From Gyrodactylus bullatarudis (taxonomy: Eukaryota; Platyhelminthes; Monogenea; Gyrodactylidea; Gyrodactylidae): a DNA stretch of 64,000 bases. The stretch's first letter is position 1. Each line of letters starts with the position of its first letter. Where the stretch lies: the NCBI GenBank assembly GCA_012064415.1, contig SSNU01000317.1, positions 225,081 through 289,080 of the forward strand. The letters run 5' to 3'. The notes beneath the pieces were generated by a model. That model was not told where the DNA came from. It made no database searches and worked only from the letters and a program-made list of their open reading frames with translations. This document shows positions 1 through 27,670 of the stretch, piece after piece. The position numbers were made by a program, and so were the translations under genes.

Positions 1-1367
1 GTACGATTTCTAATTATAATTAGTCTCTTCTACATATCCCTTTTCCATTTTATGAGATTCAACACCGTTGCAAAATTCTTGAAGCTTGAAATCTACAGAC
101 TATGCTGTTTGGAAAAGATTCAATTCCTTCAGAACCTTCCAGCAAGATACGATTCAGAAGAGGTTGATATATTTTTTACGGAAATATTCCAAAATTTTTA
201 ATTTTGACTGCTGGATCAAAGCAAGAAAGAGCTATCTTATAAACTATAAGTTAAAACAACCAACAACCATTGTAGATATCTAATGGTATCGTAAATGTAG
301 AGAGAAAAATGAGGTTTAATCAAACAAATCAATTTTTTCCTTTGCTCATTTCCTATAGGAATTGCTTTAATCTTGCAGAATAATGCTTGTTATAAGACAA
401 CTGTTGAACCCTTCAAATAATTTGAAAAATAGTTTTTCATCCTTGCATCGATATATTTCCATTCATTTGACAGTGTTGTCATGTTATGGAAGGTTGGAAA
501 AAACATTGTCATAATTTACTCTGTTTCTATCATACAAATCAAGCATAGGTAAAGTTTTTCTCCTTCATTGGTACGAAGAGCACATTAAATACAAAATCAT
601 GAGATCATGAAAGTATAAAAAATAGTGTTTTGTGTTTGGTGAGCTCGCTGTACCACAGAAGAAGGCGCGTGAAGACAATCACCGTCCAAAAGTTTGGATG
701 ACCATGACTGAGAATTCTAATGTTGACACAAGTTTTTCTTGACAAACCAACTTGGTTCAAGCTTAAAATAACATTGTATCATGTGATTTTAGAGAAATAT
801 TTAGTCTCCAACCCATAAAAAGATTTTGTATCTTCCATCTTTTGTTATCATTGTTGTTTGAGGGGAAAACCTGTTGCATAAAAATTCAAAAAATCATTTA
901 TAAGAGTAATCAATCATGTAAATGTCATGTGACAACTCTTAGTTAGTTAAATTTCTATCATTGATTTCTCATTGGAAAGAGACTTCTAAATTTCCATTAT
1001 TATCGGTTAAAAGAACATACAATTGATAAAAGTTTACATTGTATATTACTCTATTATATGATTGATCAGCCATTTTATTTCGGTTTTGAAAACTATGGAA
1101 ATGATCGTGAAATTCGATTCAATCACGTGAAAAAATGCCATTTTTTTCCAGATAAAATTAACTAGCGAAAATTTTTCTTTCTACTTTTCAATGTGTCTGG
1201 GTCTTTTTTATTTCACATGCCTTAAATATACATAATTTATGCACTTGTAAATTAGAGTTTTTGCTAAAATTCTTCTATTCATTTAAAAAAATGACTTTGA
1301 AATAAAAAAAAAACTCTTGATACATCTATATCATTTAAGGGCAATATTTTATTCAAATTTAAGAATA
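1..1367. other. No gene recognised
   Basis: AT-rich sequence with no convincing exon. The one longer open frame (86-283, plus) has no family resemblance and no splice context. It may be upstream or intronic sequence of the kinase gene to the right, whose 5' end I could not find. Confidence 0.4.
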
Positions 1368-2122
1368 TAAAGCTAATTATAATTGATATGAAGTTGGGAA
1401 TCTATGATTTTTACAGAAATCTCGATGTTTTCATCAAGAATTCGAATTTTTTAAAAGATTTTCTGGAATCCTACTCATTTTGCCCACTTTTACCAGTCGA
1501 AGAAAAAAATTTTGAAAAAAATTATTTTTATGAAAAATATTGTCATTTTTCAAATTTTGATTTGGCGCCAAAATCTCATTTTTTCGAACTTAGAATCGAA
1601 AACTTTCATTAGTTTGAGAGTTGAAGGTTGATCAAAAGAGGTTTTTCAAGATCAGGATTAGACAAGAAAATCAATTCACCTTAATCTTATCAGATGCATA
1701 GCCTTATTATCATTTGGGAGCTGAAATTCGATTTTTTGATCATTTTCAGTACTTGAAAATCAATTTCGATGATTCAAAATATCTCGAAAATGGGGTAAAG
1801 GTCGGTAATTTGACGGTGCTAGTCAGCTTTCTTGTCTAATCCTGATTTCGATAAACCTCTTTTGATCGAACTCTAACTTTCAAATCAATAAAAATTTTCA
1901 GTTCAAAGTTCGAAAAAATGGGATTTAGGCGCCAAATCGAAATTTGAAAATTGACCATATTTTTCATAAAAATAATTTTTTTTCAGAAATTTTTCTTCGA
2001 CTGGTAAAAGTGGGCAAAATGAGTAGGATTCCAGAAAATCTTTAAAAAAATCCGAATTCTTGATGAAAACATCGAGATTTCTGTAAAAATCATAGATTCC
2101 CAACTTCCTATCAACCAACTTA
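1368..2122. repeat. Foldback (long inverted repeat) element
   Basis: Two arms of roughly 220-250 bases in opposite orientation. The left arm reads inward from TTGATATGAAGTTGGGAATC; the right arm is its reverse complement ending near 2122. Each arm happens to contain an open frame of 71-74 codons starting at the ATG of the conserved end, so similar peptides appear on both strands (1388-1612 plus, 1903-2118 minus). I read these as a by-product of the repeat, not as genes. The same end motif recurs many times in the window, so this is a dispersed non-autonomous family. Confidence 0.8.
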
Positions 2123-2679
2123 ATAAGATATAAATCTTTTTGTTTTCACCAAATTGACACTAACTAATTAGATTACACAGTCTAGCAAAAAAAGTAGGTA
2201 ACGATAAAATTTGGAGGAATGGTAGAGTTTGATGTGAAAGTAAAAAATATCAACCAAAAAAATTTTTCAACGTGTAGTTTTCGAGTAATTTGACATTTAG
2301 TACGAAAAAAATTGAGTCAAATTTTATCCTATAGAATTTTTATTTCTCAATCAATATTCATAAAAAACATACCATTTTGAAGAGGAGAAAATTTGCTACA
2401 ATCCCTTGCCTGACCACTTTGAGCTTCGACGTATAAATTCCAAGATATTTCCAATAACAGTGAAATTTGTTCAAAAATTGAAAAAAAATGAAAAATTTCA
2501 AAAGCTTTTTTCAGTCCTTTACCGATGGCCTAGAAAATTTTCCTTCCAATCCTAGATAGGGAGATAGTTGAAATTTATTTTGTTGCTTTTAAATTTCCAA
2601 AAAAGTTAATTATATGGCGTGTATTCGTGAAAATGTATACAATTTTACGGTTTTTCAAAATTTACAATTTCTGATGTGA

Positions 2680-3234
2680 ATGAACTTAGAAAAAATTTTG
2701 AGAAGAATATTTACTCTAATTGTAAATTCTTCCATTGAAATATTTGTAAAATTCATTCGCATCAAATTTTTTCATGAAATGGAACCTTTGAACGTTTCTT
2801 CCAGAAACCAGTGCTCTTTTAATAGATCTAAATTCTGCATCATCTGCGGATTATTTGGCTCAAAGAAAAATCCTCTCCTTGAATTATCTGATAAAACAAT
2901 TGAAAAAGCTTTTGTTAGATATTCTATTAAACTTGAAGTTAAACCCTATACTCCTGACAAGATTTGCAAGTGTTGTCATGCAAAAGTATTTTCAAATAGA
3001 AATCTTAAAATAAAACCGAAAAATTGGAGAAACCCTATTAATCATGATGAAAACTGTTTCTTTTGTAACTCCATAAAGATTCCTTTTCAAAAACAAAAAC
3101 ATCATTTATACGTATCATATTCTGATAGCGAACCTATACTACCTAAGCAAGAAGATAAAGAAGAAAGTCAAAATGAATGTAATCTTAAGGATATAATTTT
3201 CAAATCGATTAAAAAGTTTAACATACCAAATTAA
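2680..3234 (+). pseudogene. Transposase N-terminal fragment (cysteine-rich)
   Basis: A 184-codon open segment with paired cysteines (CIICG near residue 54, CKCCH near 97, CFFC near 127) that look like a zinc-binding N-terminal region of a transposase-like protein. Its first ATG lies inside the left terminal repeat. It stops at TAA 3232-3234, and the next coding segment continues in another frame, so this is half of a broken gene. By comparison with related invertebrate transposon proteins as I remember them, a sizeable middle part is missing, pointing to an internal deletion. Confidence 0.6.
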
Positions 3235-3235
3235 T

Positions 3236-4102
3236 CCAGTTTTATGGAGACTATTCATTGATAAATCAGTGAACAGTTTGAAATTCGTTTTATTGTCTAA
3301 TGGGAATAAACTTAAGCCGGTACCAATCGCATATTCAAGATCATGTATTGAAGATTACGAAACCATTAAAGAGATTCTGGAACTAACTAACTATAAGGAA
3401 TATTTATGGAAAATAATTTCAGATTTTAAAATGTGCAATATATTAAGTGGTTTATCCAGTTCTGGAAATTCAAAGTTTCCATGCCATAGATGTTTGTTTG
3501 ATTCGAAATCAAATAATTTCAAAAATAACAAATGGCCTAAAAGGAACCAATTGATTGAGGAATATAACCAAATCAGAAGACCTTTGGTAAAAAGCCACCT
3601 TTTGTTGCCTCCTCCTTTGCACATAATGCTTGGTTTATTTCAACAAATCTCTAAAAACCTTTCAATCGACGCATTGATGTTTATAAAACGTAAATACCCA
3701 AAAGTATCAGAAGTTAAAATCAAAAATGGTATTCTAGTTGGGCCGAAAATAAGGCAATTAATTAAGGATGAAAGATTTTCAAATTTTCTGAATCCATTTG
3801 AAAAATGGGCTATTGAAAGCTTCAAGAAATTAATGGGAGGATTTTTTGGAAAGAGAAAGTCTAGAAATTATAAAAGATATATTAAAGAATTTTTATCAAT
3901 CTATGAGTACTTGGGATGCAATATGACATTAAAAACCCACTATTTGAAATGTCATTTGGACGCATTTCCTAGTGGACCCCTATCAAAAAATTCAGATGAA
4001 CAGGGCGAGCATTTTCATAAATTGATGAAGAAAATAGAAGAAAGATATTTTGGAAAGAAGGATATCAATATGCTAGCTGATTATTGCTGGCAGATTTCCT
4101 AA
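3236..4102 (+). pseudogene. Transposase C-terminal fragment
   Basis: Open frame shifted relative to the preceding fragment, with family-like blocks: WRLFID near the start, a KFPCHRCLFDSK cysteine block, LLPPPLHIMLGL, a GPKIRQLIKD block, and the C-terminal SDEQGEHFH and NMLADYCW motifs. Proteins with these blocks recur in hydra, aphid and spider genomes as repeated, transposon-associated sequences (from memory). The frame has no stop over about 289 codons, so decay is recent or the deletion is the main lesion. There is no ATG at its natural start. Confidence 0.7.
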
Positions 4103-4888
4103 AAGTATAATTTTTTAAAAATAAAATATTATTTTCAAAAACCTAATATTCTTTTTAAATGGAAACCTGATCAGTTTTAAAACAGAATCCTTCTAAATTT
4201 TATTTTTTGCTATGAAAGTAGAAATATTCTTCTCAAAATTTTTTCTAAGTTCATTCACATCAGAAATTGTAAATTTTGAAAAACCGTAAAATTGTATACA
4301 TTTTCACGAATACACGCCATATAATTAACTTTTTTGGAAATTTAAAAGCAACAAAATAAATTTCAACTATCTCCCTATCTAGGATTGGAAGGAAAATTTT
4401 CTAGGCCATCGGTAAAGGACTGAAAAAAGCTTTTGAAATTTTTCATTTTTTTTCAATTTTTGAACAAATTTCACTGTTATTGGAAATATCTTGGAATTTA
4501 TACGTCGAAGCTCAAAGTGGTCAGGCAAGGGATTGTAGCAAATTTTCTCCTCTTCAAAATGGTATGTTTTTTATGAATATTGATTGAGAAATAAAAATTC
4601 TATAGGATAAAATTTGACTCAATTTTTTTCGTACTAAATGTCAAATTACTGATATTTTTTACTTTCACATCAAACTCTACCATTCCTCCAAATTTTATCG
4701 TTACCTACTTTTTTTGCTAGACTGTGTTATTGAATTAAGATAACAACAGAATCCATAAAAACTTCAAAAAATTTCTCACTTCTTTTATCATGTGAACTAA
4801 GAGGGGTTTTTTGTTGAGTCAAAGAGTGCTTAAACCGAAATTCCACTCTCCGATTCCAAAATAAACTAATCATTGTTATTCATTCTAG

Positions 4889-21657
<16,769 letters not shown>

Positions 21658-22660
21658 TCTCTTATATAGGTCCTTATCATTATCATTGTTATCACGAAGC
21701 ATTCCTTTTAAAAATACAAACTACTAAATTTATAATTCTTATACAATGAGAATTACGAATGATTTTGATTGGCCCACTCAAATTTTGATCTAGCCAATCA
21801 CTTAGTAGACTGCTCGAATAATGAATTTTTCATTCGCAACAAGTTATTCCAATGAATTTTACCAAAAATTTTGAGCCAAATGTCTTTCCAATATTTGTTT
21901 TTATTTATTAACCATTTTTTCTTGCTGCTTTTCTGCCCTTCTACTAATCCAACACCCTTGAAATGCCCTTATCCCTTTGGAATAAAATTTACACAAAGCT
22001 TTTCTATTCAAACCATTTTTTGTACAGAATATTAGACCTGATTACCTGTAAAGATTCCATAGTACTCTCTAATCTCATTTACGTGCAAAATGCATCAACA
22101 ATAGTTATAATATTCTTTAATTTTAAGCCGATTTTACAATTATTTATTCGCATTACTAAATGTGTTTAGTTCTACGACAAAGGCTTTCTTCATTACTATT
22201 ACTTTAATTTGATGATAATTATTATTATTCATAATTTTGGTATATATAATAATAATATACATATTTATTTCACTTGCCTATTTACACAACATGTTGCTTA
22301 AAAGAAGAAACTTTTTTCCAATCCCTTCATAAAGCATATTATGTATTTCTATTATTAGACATACATACATTCAATTTGTACTCATTTGTACAATTTCATG
22401 AATATTGATATTATTGCAAGAATTACTGTTATTACAAATAATATCCACTTGATAATCGAAAATTGTTAAAATATAAGCGATTTGATTAAAAAAAGAATAG
22501 TTTTCGCTTCTTTACTTAGCTCATTCGAGTTGGATTATTTCTGGTAAGCTAGGGAAATGAAAGTGAGAATCAAATCTATGCATACTGTCCTATTTAAAAA
22601 TATTTGAACTAATATTTTTAATACTTATAAAATATTTTATTCAATCATGATAAAGGGTAA
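21658..22660. other. Kinase 3' UTR and intergenic spacer
   Basis: About 1 kb between the convergent stops of the kinase (plus) and MRPL28 (minus). Very AT-rich with ATA/TAT runs. No gene seen; the open frame at 21963-22169 has low-complexity content. Confidence 0.5.
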
Positions 22661-24692
22661 CTATTCTTGCTTGGCTTTGAAGTAATTTCTGATTCTACCT
22701 ATCATTGAAGCTTCCTTCTGATCTGGATCTTCGACTAGGGGTCGGCCAAGCTCTAGAGTTTATAATGAAATTGATGACCTACTCTTTTCTTCAACCAATT
22801 GTTCATAAACTTTTTCAGTTAATTCGTATTTCAAGGGCCTAATATTTTCTTGTATATTGGCAGCTTCAATTTTCTTTTGTTTGTCAACTGCTTCTTCTAG
22901 AGTAAGACCATACCATTCACATTCCTCTCTCTGGAAAGAAAGTTTACAATTCAAGACCTTTGATTTCATGTACCTATAATTTTATTGGTCAATAGATCGA
23001 ACCAATAGAAAATTATTTAAACTACATTAATTATCCATGAGTCATACGATAATGAAATTACTTTTAATTACACATTATCATAGATGAATGTGAACCAATC
23101 AAAAAAGAAAAAGATTAGATGGAGTTTAAATTTTCTAAGTTGCTTTTTCTCCAGCAAAAAAAGAGTTGTAAAGCTACCCAAAGATGACTATGAAGGAAAT
23201 CTTGAAAAGTTTGAAGAGAGTATTGAAAATGAAGGAGATGAGACGGGAGATAGTTTGGAATACTTGACAAGGTTTCTTCCAACAAGGAAATTAATCATGA
23301 GAAGATTGGTGGAAGATTATGTTGAAAATACCATTTTAATAGCAACACCAAGAGTAGAGCATAGGATAAAAAATTTCAATGCAAGATTAACTGGAATTTC
23401 CTTTATCGATGATAGTGCAAATTCAGTTACAAATCAATCTCTGTCAATGACTCTATAATAAAGATTGTATAATTCAAATGCTGGTCTCAGAGATTCTTTA
23501 AAAAATTATTGAGCTATATTTAGAATTTCAGAAAACTTTTTATTGTTTGATTAGAAAGTGGGAGGGTGACTTCAGAAAACTTTCAGAATCTCAATTAGAC
23601 AGGGAAACAGATTATCATCATAAAATTTTCGACAGCCGAAACATTTTTAAGGGATTTTGAAATTTTTTTGATTTTAAAGTAGTGGTCAACAAATCAAAAT
23701 TCAACTTCCAAACGATAATGAGAGGAATCATCAGATCAGATTTAGCCTAAATAATATCGATCACCCTGTAAAGCCTTTTAGACCATTTCTATTGACATAT
23801 TTTTCGATTATGAGAAGATTTTTTTACAAAGATTTATCGATGTATCAGCAACATTAAGTGAATCCTAATTACTTTTCAGATCAATATTTTACTAATTTCT
23901 GGCTTTTTTTGATATTTTAAGAAAAAATATTAATTTGATAAATATGCTCAATTTATCATTCAAAAAATATTGAAGTCCCATATTGTTCTTTGGAGCCGGT
24001 TTAGAAGAGAATCTCGTAAAATCTTCGCATGAACAAGTTGACAACTAGTGTGATTTTTGTGTAATTGTACATTCAAGATCATTGGTTAATAAAGAAAAGA
24101 CTAAACTTACTGATTTTATAAATTTCTTATAAGGTGAATAAACAGGAGAATTATCGATATCTTCTGGACTGAGTGAAGATAATTTTAATAATATATCCCT
24201 TTTTATTTTGTTGCACAGAAGGCTGTTCATTTCATTGAGTTTATGGGTGAGGATATAGTTATCAAAGCTTTTGCATTCAGCAATTTTATTGAGAACACTT
24301 GTTGAGACAATTATGCGAAACCATTTATCCAAAATTTCACTGTGGAAATAATTCTGATGAAAATTTGGCTTTATAAATTTTGTAAATCGTTGATATTTAT
24401 GGATTTCACGATATGCAACAACACGATCCTCTCCCCAGATCATAGAGTTTGCTTCTTTAGGAAGAAAACTAAAAGGCTGTTCGTGTACATGTTCAGCTTT
24501 ATATCTATTGTAATAAACATAAATAATAATTTACACTTTTCCATCCGTATATCGAAAATATTGATCTTTCGGCTTTTCAATTAAATTCAGATCATTTTTA
24601 GGTACAATCTCTTCGTAGTAGTGCTTCCGATAGAACTCAGGTATAGATTTCAAAGCTTTGATGTTACTTTTATGAAAAAAGAGTTTTGACAT
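22661..24692 (-). CDS. MRPL28: Mitochondrial large-subunit ribosomal protein bL28m
   Basis: Four minus-strand exons, 24692-24535, 24504-24111, 22930-22783 and 22752-22661, join in frame (792 bases, 263 residues; the human protein is about 256). Introns are 30, 1180 and 30 bases, all GT-AG. The N-terminal part shows the family block FHSEILDKWFRIIVST and a DNYILTHK segment; the C-terminal part has the family signature ECEWYGLTLEEAVDKQK (human: AEWVGLTLEEAIEKQ). It is a structural protein of the mitochondrial ribosome, imported from the cytosol. The two halves look like separate short ORFs and would be missed without the long intron, which holds an opposite-strand ORF (23084-23458). The start ATG is 96 bases from the divergent basigin gene. 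Confidence 0.88.
23084..23458 (+). CDS. Unknown 124-residue protein nested in MRPL28 intron
   Basis: A complete ATG-to-TAA frame on the strand opposite MRPL28, wholly inside its 1180-base intron. The N-terminus is very basic (SKKKKIR, SSKKR) around a short hydrophobic stretch (LNFLSCFF). A Glu/Asp-rich middle follows (about 38-60), then a segment with RFLPTRKLIMRRL and a Ser/Thr-rich tail. I do not recognise a family. CCAAT/ATTGG motifs lie just upstream (about 22995-23015). Codon content looks protein-like and unlike the surrounding intron, but transcription is not shown. Confidence 0.55.
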   Translation: MNVNQSKKKKIRWSLNFLSCFFSSKKRVVKLPKDDYEGNLEKFEESIENEGDETGDSLEYLTRFLPTRKLIMRRLVEDYVENTILIATPRVEHRIKNFNARLTGISFIDDSANSVTNQSLSMTL

Positions 24693-24788
24693 TTTTTTGA
24701 AATTTGGTTATATCAAAACAATCTAATAAGAAAAGTCGTTGTTATTATCAATAAATTATTGACATTTTTGGAGTGAAGCCATTTCAAA
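24693..24788. promoter_or_regulatory. Short divergent intergenic region (MRPL28 / basigin)
   Basis: Only 96 bases separate the two start codons, so both 5' UTRs and both promoters must lie here or overlap the genes. The sequence is AT-rich, with no clear TATA box in either direction. Confidence 0.5.
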
Positions 24789-25694
24789 ATGTCCATAGGA
24801 TTGATAATTTCAGTTATTTTCATAACTTTCCATTCCGTAAACTCAGGTAAATTTCTCAAGTTTTATTTGATTTTTGTAGAAACTAACAATACCGCTTCTA
24901 AGTATTCAGATAAATTCGTCACAGAACAACGAGAAGTTTTAGTAGATGATTATCAATTTCAAAAACGATTTGGTAATAAAAAAGTCCCTGTCAAAGTTGA
25001 CTTTGATTACATACCAACCCCTGATGAGGAATTAAAATTCTTCAAAGATGACGAGGAACAGCATATCAAAAAAGATTATGGAAGTCGTCATTACGCTATT
25101 TCAGAAGATCAGAAAAAATTGAGCCTCATTTTTGAGAAAGGAGATGTCCGTCAATCTGGAAAATGGACTATCACTATAAATGGAAAAAATTCTTCCAAAG
25201 TTATTATGACCGATAAGCCAGTTATTGAGTATAACCGTGAAACCAAAAGAATTTCGGATAATGAAACTCTCACAATTGAATGTCCCATTGTTGGAAAATC
25301 AGCCAACTCAAATCCAATTAAATGGTCTTATTCCAATGACAAGACTGCTTTCTACGAGATTAGCGGTGGTAATATACAACTCAGTCCAATTGATGGTGTT
25401 GCAAATGGAAAATTGGTCATCGCCAACATAAGCGAAAGTCAGGCTGGCCTCTATAAATGCTCCAACGTAGATGATCAGAACATTTTCCTTGTGAAAGTGA
25501 AGAATAAATTTTCACTTTATTGGCCACTTATTGGCATTGCAATTGAACTCTTGATCTTGATTATCACTATTGGATTCTATGAGAAACATCAGGCTTCCAA
25601 GAAGAAAAAACAACTCCGCGAGGAAATGGATATGAAAAATGTTGATTCTAGCAATGTTAATTCAGCTTCAAATGTTAATCCAGTTAGAATTTAG
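24789..25694 (+). CDS. BSG: Basigin/neuroplastin-family immunoglobulin membrane protein
   Basis: Single-pass Ig-superfamily protein. A likely 33-base intron at 24847-24879 (GTAAAT...TTGTAG) splits codon 20. Without it the product is 290 residues, starting with a clean signal peptide (MSIGLIISVIFITFHSVNS). Because 33 is a multiple of three and has no stop, an unspliced form would simply gain 11 residues. An Ig domain is marked by LTIECPIVG and the second-cysteine motif AGLYKCSN. The membrane segment WPLIGIAIELLILIITIGFY carries the internal Glu typical of basigin, followed by EKHQASKKKK. Known members chaperone monocarboxylate transporters to the cell surface; that role here is inferred. The region N-terminal to the clear Ig domain probably forms a degenerate first Ig domain. 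Confidence 0.8.
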   Translation: MSIGLIISVIFITFHSVNSGKFLKFYLIFVETNNTASKYSDKFVTEQREVLVDDYQFQKRFGNKKVPVKVDFDYIPTPDEELKFFKDDEEQHIKKDYGSRHYAISEDQKKLSLIFEKGDVRQSGKWTITINGKNSSKVIMTDKPVIEYNRETKRISDNETLTIECPIVGKSANSNPIKWSYSNDKTAFYEISGGNIQLSPIDGVANGKLVIANISESQAGLYKCSNVDDQNIFLVKVKNKFSLYWPLIGIAIELLILIITIGFYEKHQASKKKKQLREEMDMKNVDSSNVNSASNVNPVRI

Positions 25695-26524
25695 ATAGGA
25701 ATATTAGTTAAAAACATTTTTACATGCGTCGTACATATAAATGACATCATTGAATGTATTTTCAAGGCCAGACGATAAAAAATTAAGAGAACCACGCCAT
25801 ATTATCAAACCTTGACTGTAATTTTATCATTAGCAATTTTAAACAGAAAGCTAAATGTACCAACTTCTCCTTTTTGTATCATTACCCTTAAAATTTTAAA
25901 GAATACTTAGTAATCTATATATATATATATTGATAGCCATGTATTATATGTCTGAACGAAGTATTCGTTTCTGGATTCCTCTCTTTCTCGAAAACAATAA
26001 ACTTTCTGTTATATTTAAATATTGGGCTTTTTTAGTCTTTTCCAAATGCAAAAAATCATTTTTTTAATCAGGTCAAAATTTAGTTGGAACAATATTTTAG
26101 TAACCTAGACTTTTTATCACACATTCTACGTCAGAGAATCATACAAATCAGTGGTTAGTTCTCTTGAGAAAATTATACTTTATCATAAAAAATACATTTA
26201 TTAACTTAGCAATATCTTTTGCTAACAACTACAGAAAATATCGATTCTTTTTGCCAAGGTAAATAAAGTGTGTATGTGAGAAATGAATTACTTTATCAAG
26301 ATAAAGTGATGTAAATAAGAATAATAATTGAATTGCGTCTATGCATGAATATATAGAGTACCACAGTAGAACCGAATAAAGACGCATATTCAAAAATTAG
26401 CTCTAGGCAATAGACCCCTCTTCTTTTCTTCGTCAAAAAATATTCAACTTCAGAGAAATATTTTTTACAAATTTAGAATTAAATCCATTCAAGAGTTTTA
26501 AATTAAAAAATTTGCATCATAAAA
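25695..26524. other. Basigin 3' UTR and spacer
   Basis: AT-rich, with a short TA run near 25918-25930. No gene recognised. It ends at the outer repeat of the nested element block. Confidence 0.5.
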
Positions 26525-26636
26525 TTAATTAATTTACACTTGCAGTATCATTTTCTTCGGTTATTTCAGTTGCAGTATAATAGACCGATGTTTTTTACAC
26601 TTAGTAAATATGAATAATGCAGCACCTATACTTACA

Positions 26637-26927
26637 AAGTTTAACTAGAAATATTTCGTTCTAGGTGCTTAGGTCGTATATCCCACAGGAACGTCATATT
26701 TGGTAATGGATGAGTCCAGAAAAAGGACGAAACGCGCGTATATGTTTACCATATACGTATACTTAAATTATTTCTAAATGCTTTGTAAGTTTCTTTCGTA
26801 CCAGTCTCGGTCGGATCCATTAGTAAGCTGTAACATTCAGCGACATGGGCTAATCCATTACCAAATATGACGTTCCTGTGGGATATACGACCTAAGCACC
26901 TAGAACGAAATATTTCTAGTTAAACTT
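26637..26927. repeat. Inverted repeat enclosing a hammerhead-like unit
   Basis: Arms of 74 bases (26637-26710 and 26854-26927) are near-perfect inverted copies; both include GGTGCTTAGGTCGTATATCC. The central ~140 bases match, in the same order, the unit on the minus strand at 61768-61975 (shared GTATACTT, AGTTTCTTTCGTAC and CATTCAGCGACATG), so this is a dispersed repeat of about 200 bases. Confidence 0.75.
26705..26760 (+). ncRNA. Degenerate hammerhead ribozyme motif
   Basis: GGATGA, then stem II GTCC (loop AGAAAAA) GGAC, then GAAA, then a minimal stem III ACGCGCGT followed by A. This is the type I hammerhead order with a very short stem III. The first core segment reads TGGATGA instead of CTGANGA, so this copy is probably inactive; the copy at 61.9 kb has an intact core. 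Confidence 0.55.
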
Positions 26928-26981
26928 ACTAAATAATTTAATATCTTTTATTTCTATGAATAATTCGAAAAACTATAATAA

Positions 26982-27670
26982 AGTGAGTTGCATAGATAAC
27001 GCCTCGAGATAACTCTAAAGATTATCTCCCTTTTCCACATATGATAGCATATTGAGGGGGGGGGCATAACATAACGTGTGGAAGTGTAGTAATAATAAAC
27101 TTATAAACTATAATTATAGTCGCTTCTACATTCACATATGATAGCAGATTGAGGGAGGGGGAAGGTGAAGCATGGTGTTGTTCATTGTCTATTCTACATT
27201 CATGAGTGATGTGATTTTGAATCAGATTTTTAAAAATCTATTTCAGATCCAAACTTATAAACTAATTTTCTGTGAGCTCTTTTATGCTGGCTTTATGAAA
27301 ATTTCACAAGCCAGTGAAAAAAACATTTTCTATCGAATGGTGCTAATATCTTGATCAGGAAGTTAATAATAACAGAGTTATTTTAATTCAGGAATGCGTG
27401 ATGCTAGAGACTTAATTTTTATTTCATGTGAAAGCTAAGAAAATTCTCTTTTCAACTATGTAAAATATAATATCATATTTTCTAAAACGTAATCATAAAA
27501 AGAGAAGAGAGTAGAATCAGAAAAAGTGGATAGGGAAAAAACATGCTTCAATCTCATTGGTTGATTGGATACTCGAATATTATTGGTCAATGAAATTGGG
27601 GCAGAGAGGTATAAATAAAGGATTATAATTTGGTTAGAGTTATCTCGAGGCGTTATCTATGCAACTCACT
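26982..27670. mobile_element. TIR element with internal CCAAT/TATA segment
   Basis: Terminal inverted repeats of about 37 bases (26982-27018, 27634-27670) start AGTGAGTTGCATAGATAACG. The right half contains repeated ATTGG boxes (about 27558-27596) and a TATAAATA (about 27610), a promoter-like arrangement pointing to the right end. No transposase is seen, so it is non-autonomous. Confidence 0.7.

Larger units (their letters stand above)
2176..4726. mobile_element. Defective DNA transposon with ~0.5 kb terminal inverted repeats
   Basis: Terminal inverted repeats at 2176-2712 and 4222-4726 begin CACAGTCTAGCAAAAA. The two arms match closely except for a stretch of about 30 bases near 2252-2285 missing on the right. 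The element is flanked on both sides by TTA, consistent with a 3-bp target duplication. The CAC(A/T)G terminus with a 3-bp duplication resembles CMC (EnSpm/CACTA-type) elements; this superfamily placement is inference. The inside carries two transposase-related open segments in different frames. Confidence 0.85.

Noticed and set aside
86..283. 65-codon open frame at the left edge
   Set aside because: No family features, no splice or promoter context, length within chance expectation.
22760..22969. A separate small gene starting at the ATG at 22969
   Set aside because: The first residues are explained as intron end (TTTCTTTCCAG acceptor at 22931); the rest matches the C-terminal half of MRPL28.
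24045..24443. A separate minus-strand gene of 132 codons
   Set aside because: It is the N-terminal half of MRPL28 read past its GTAAGT donor at 24110.
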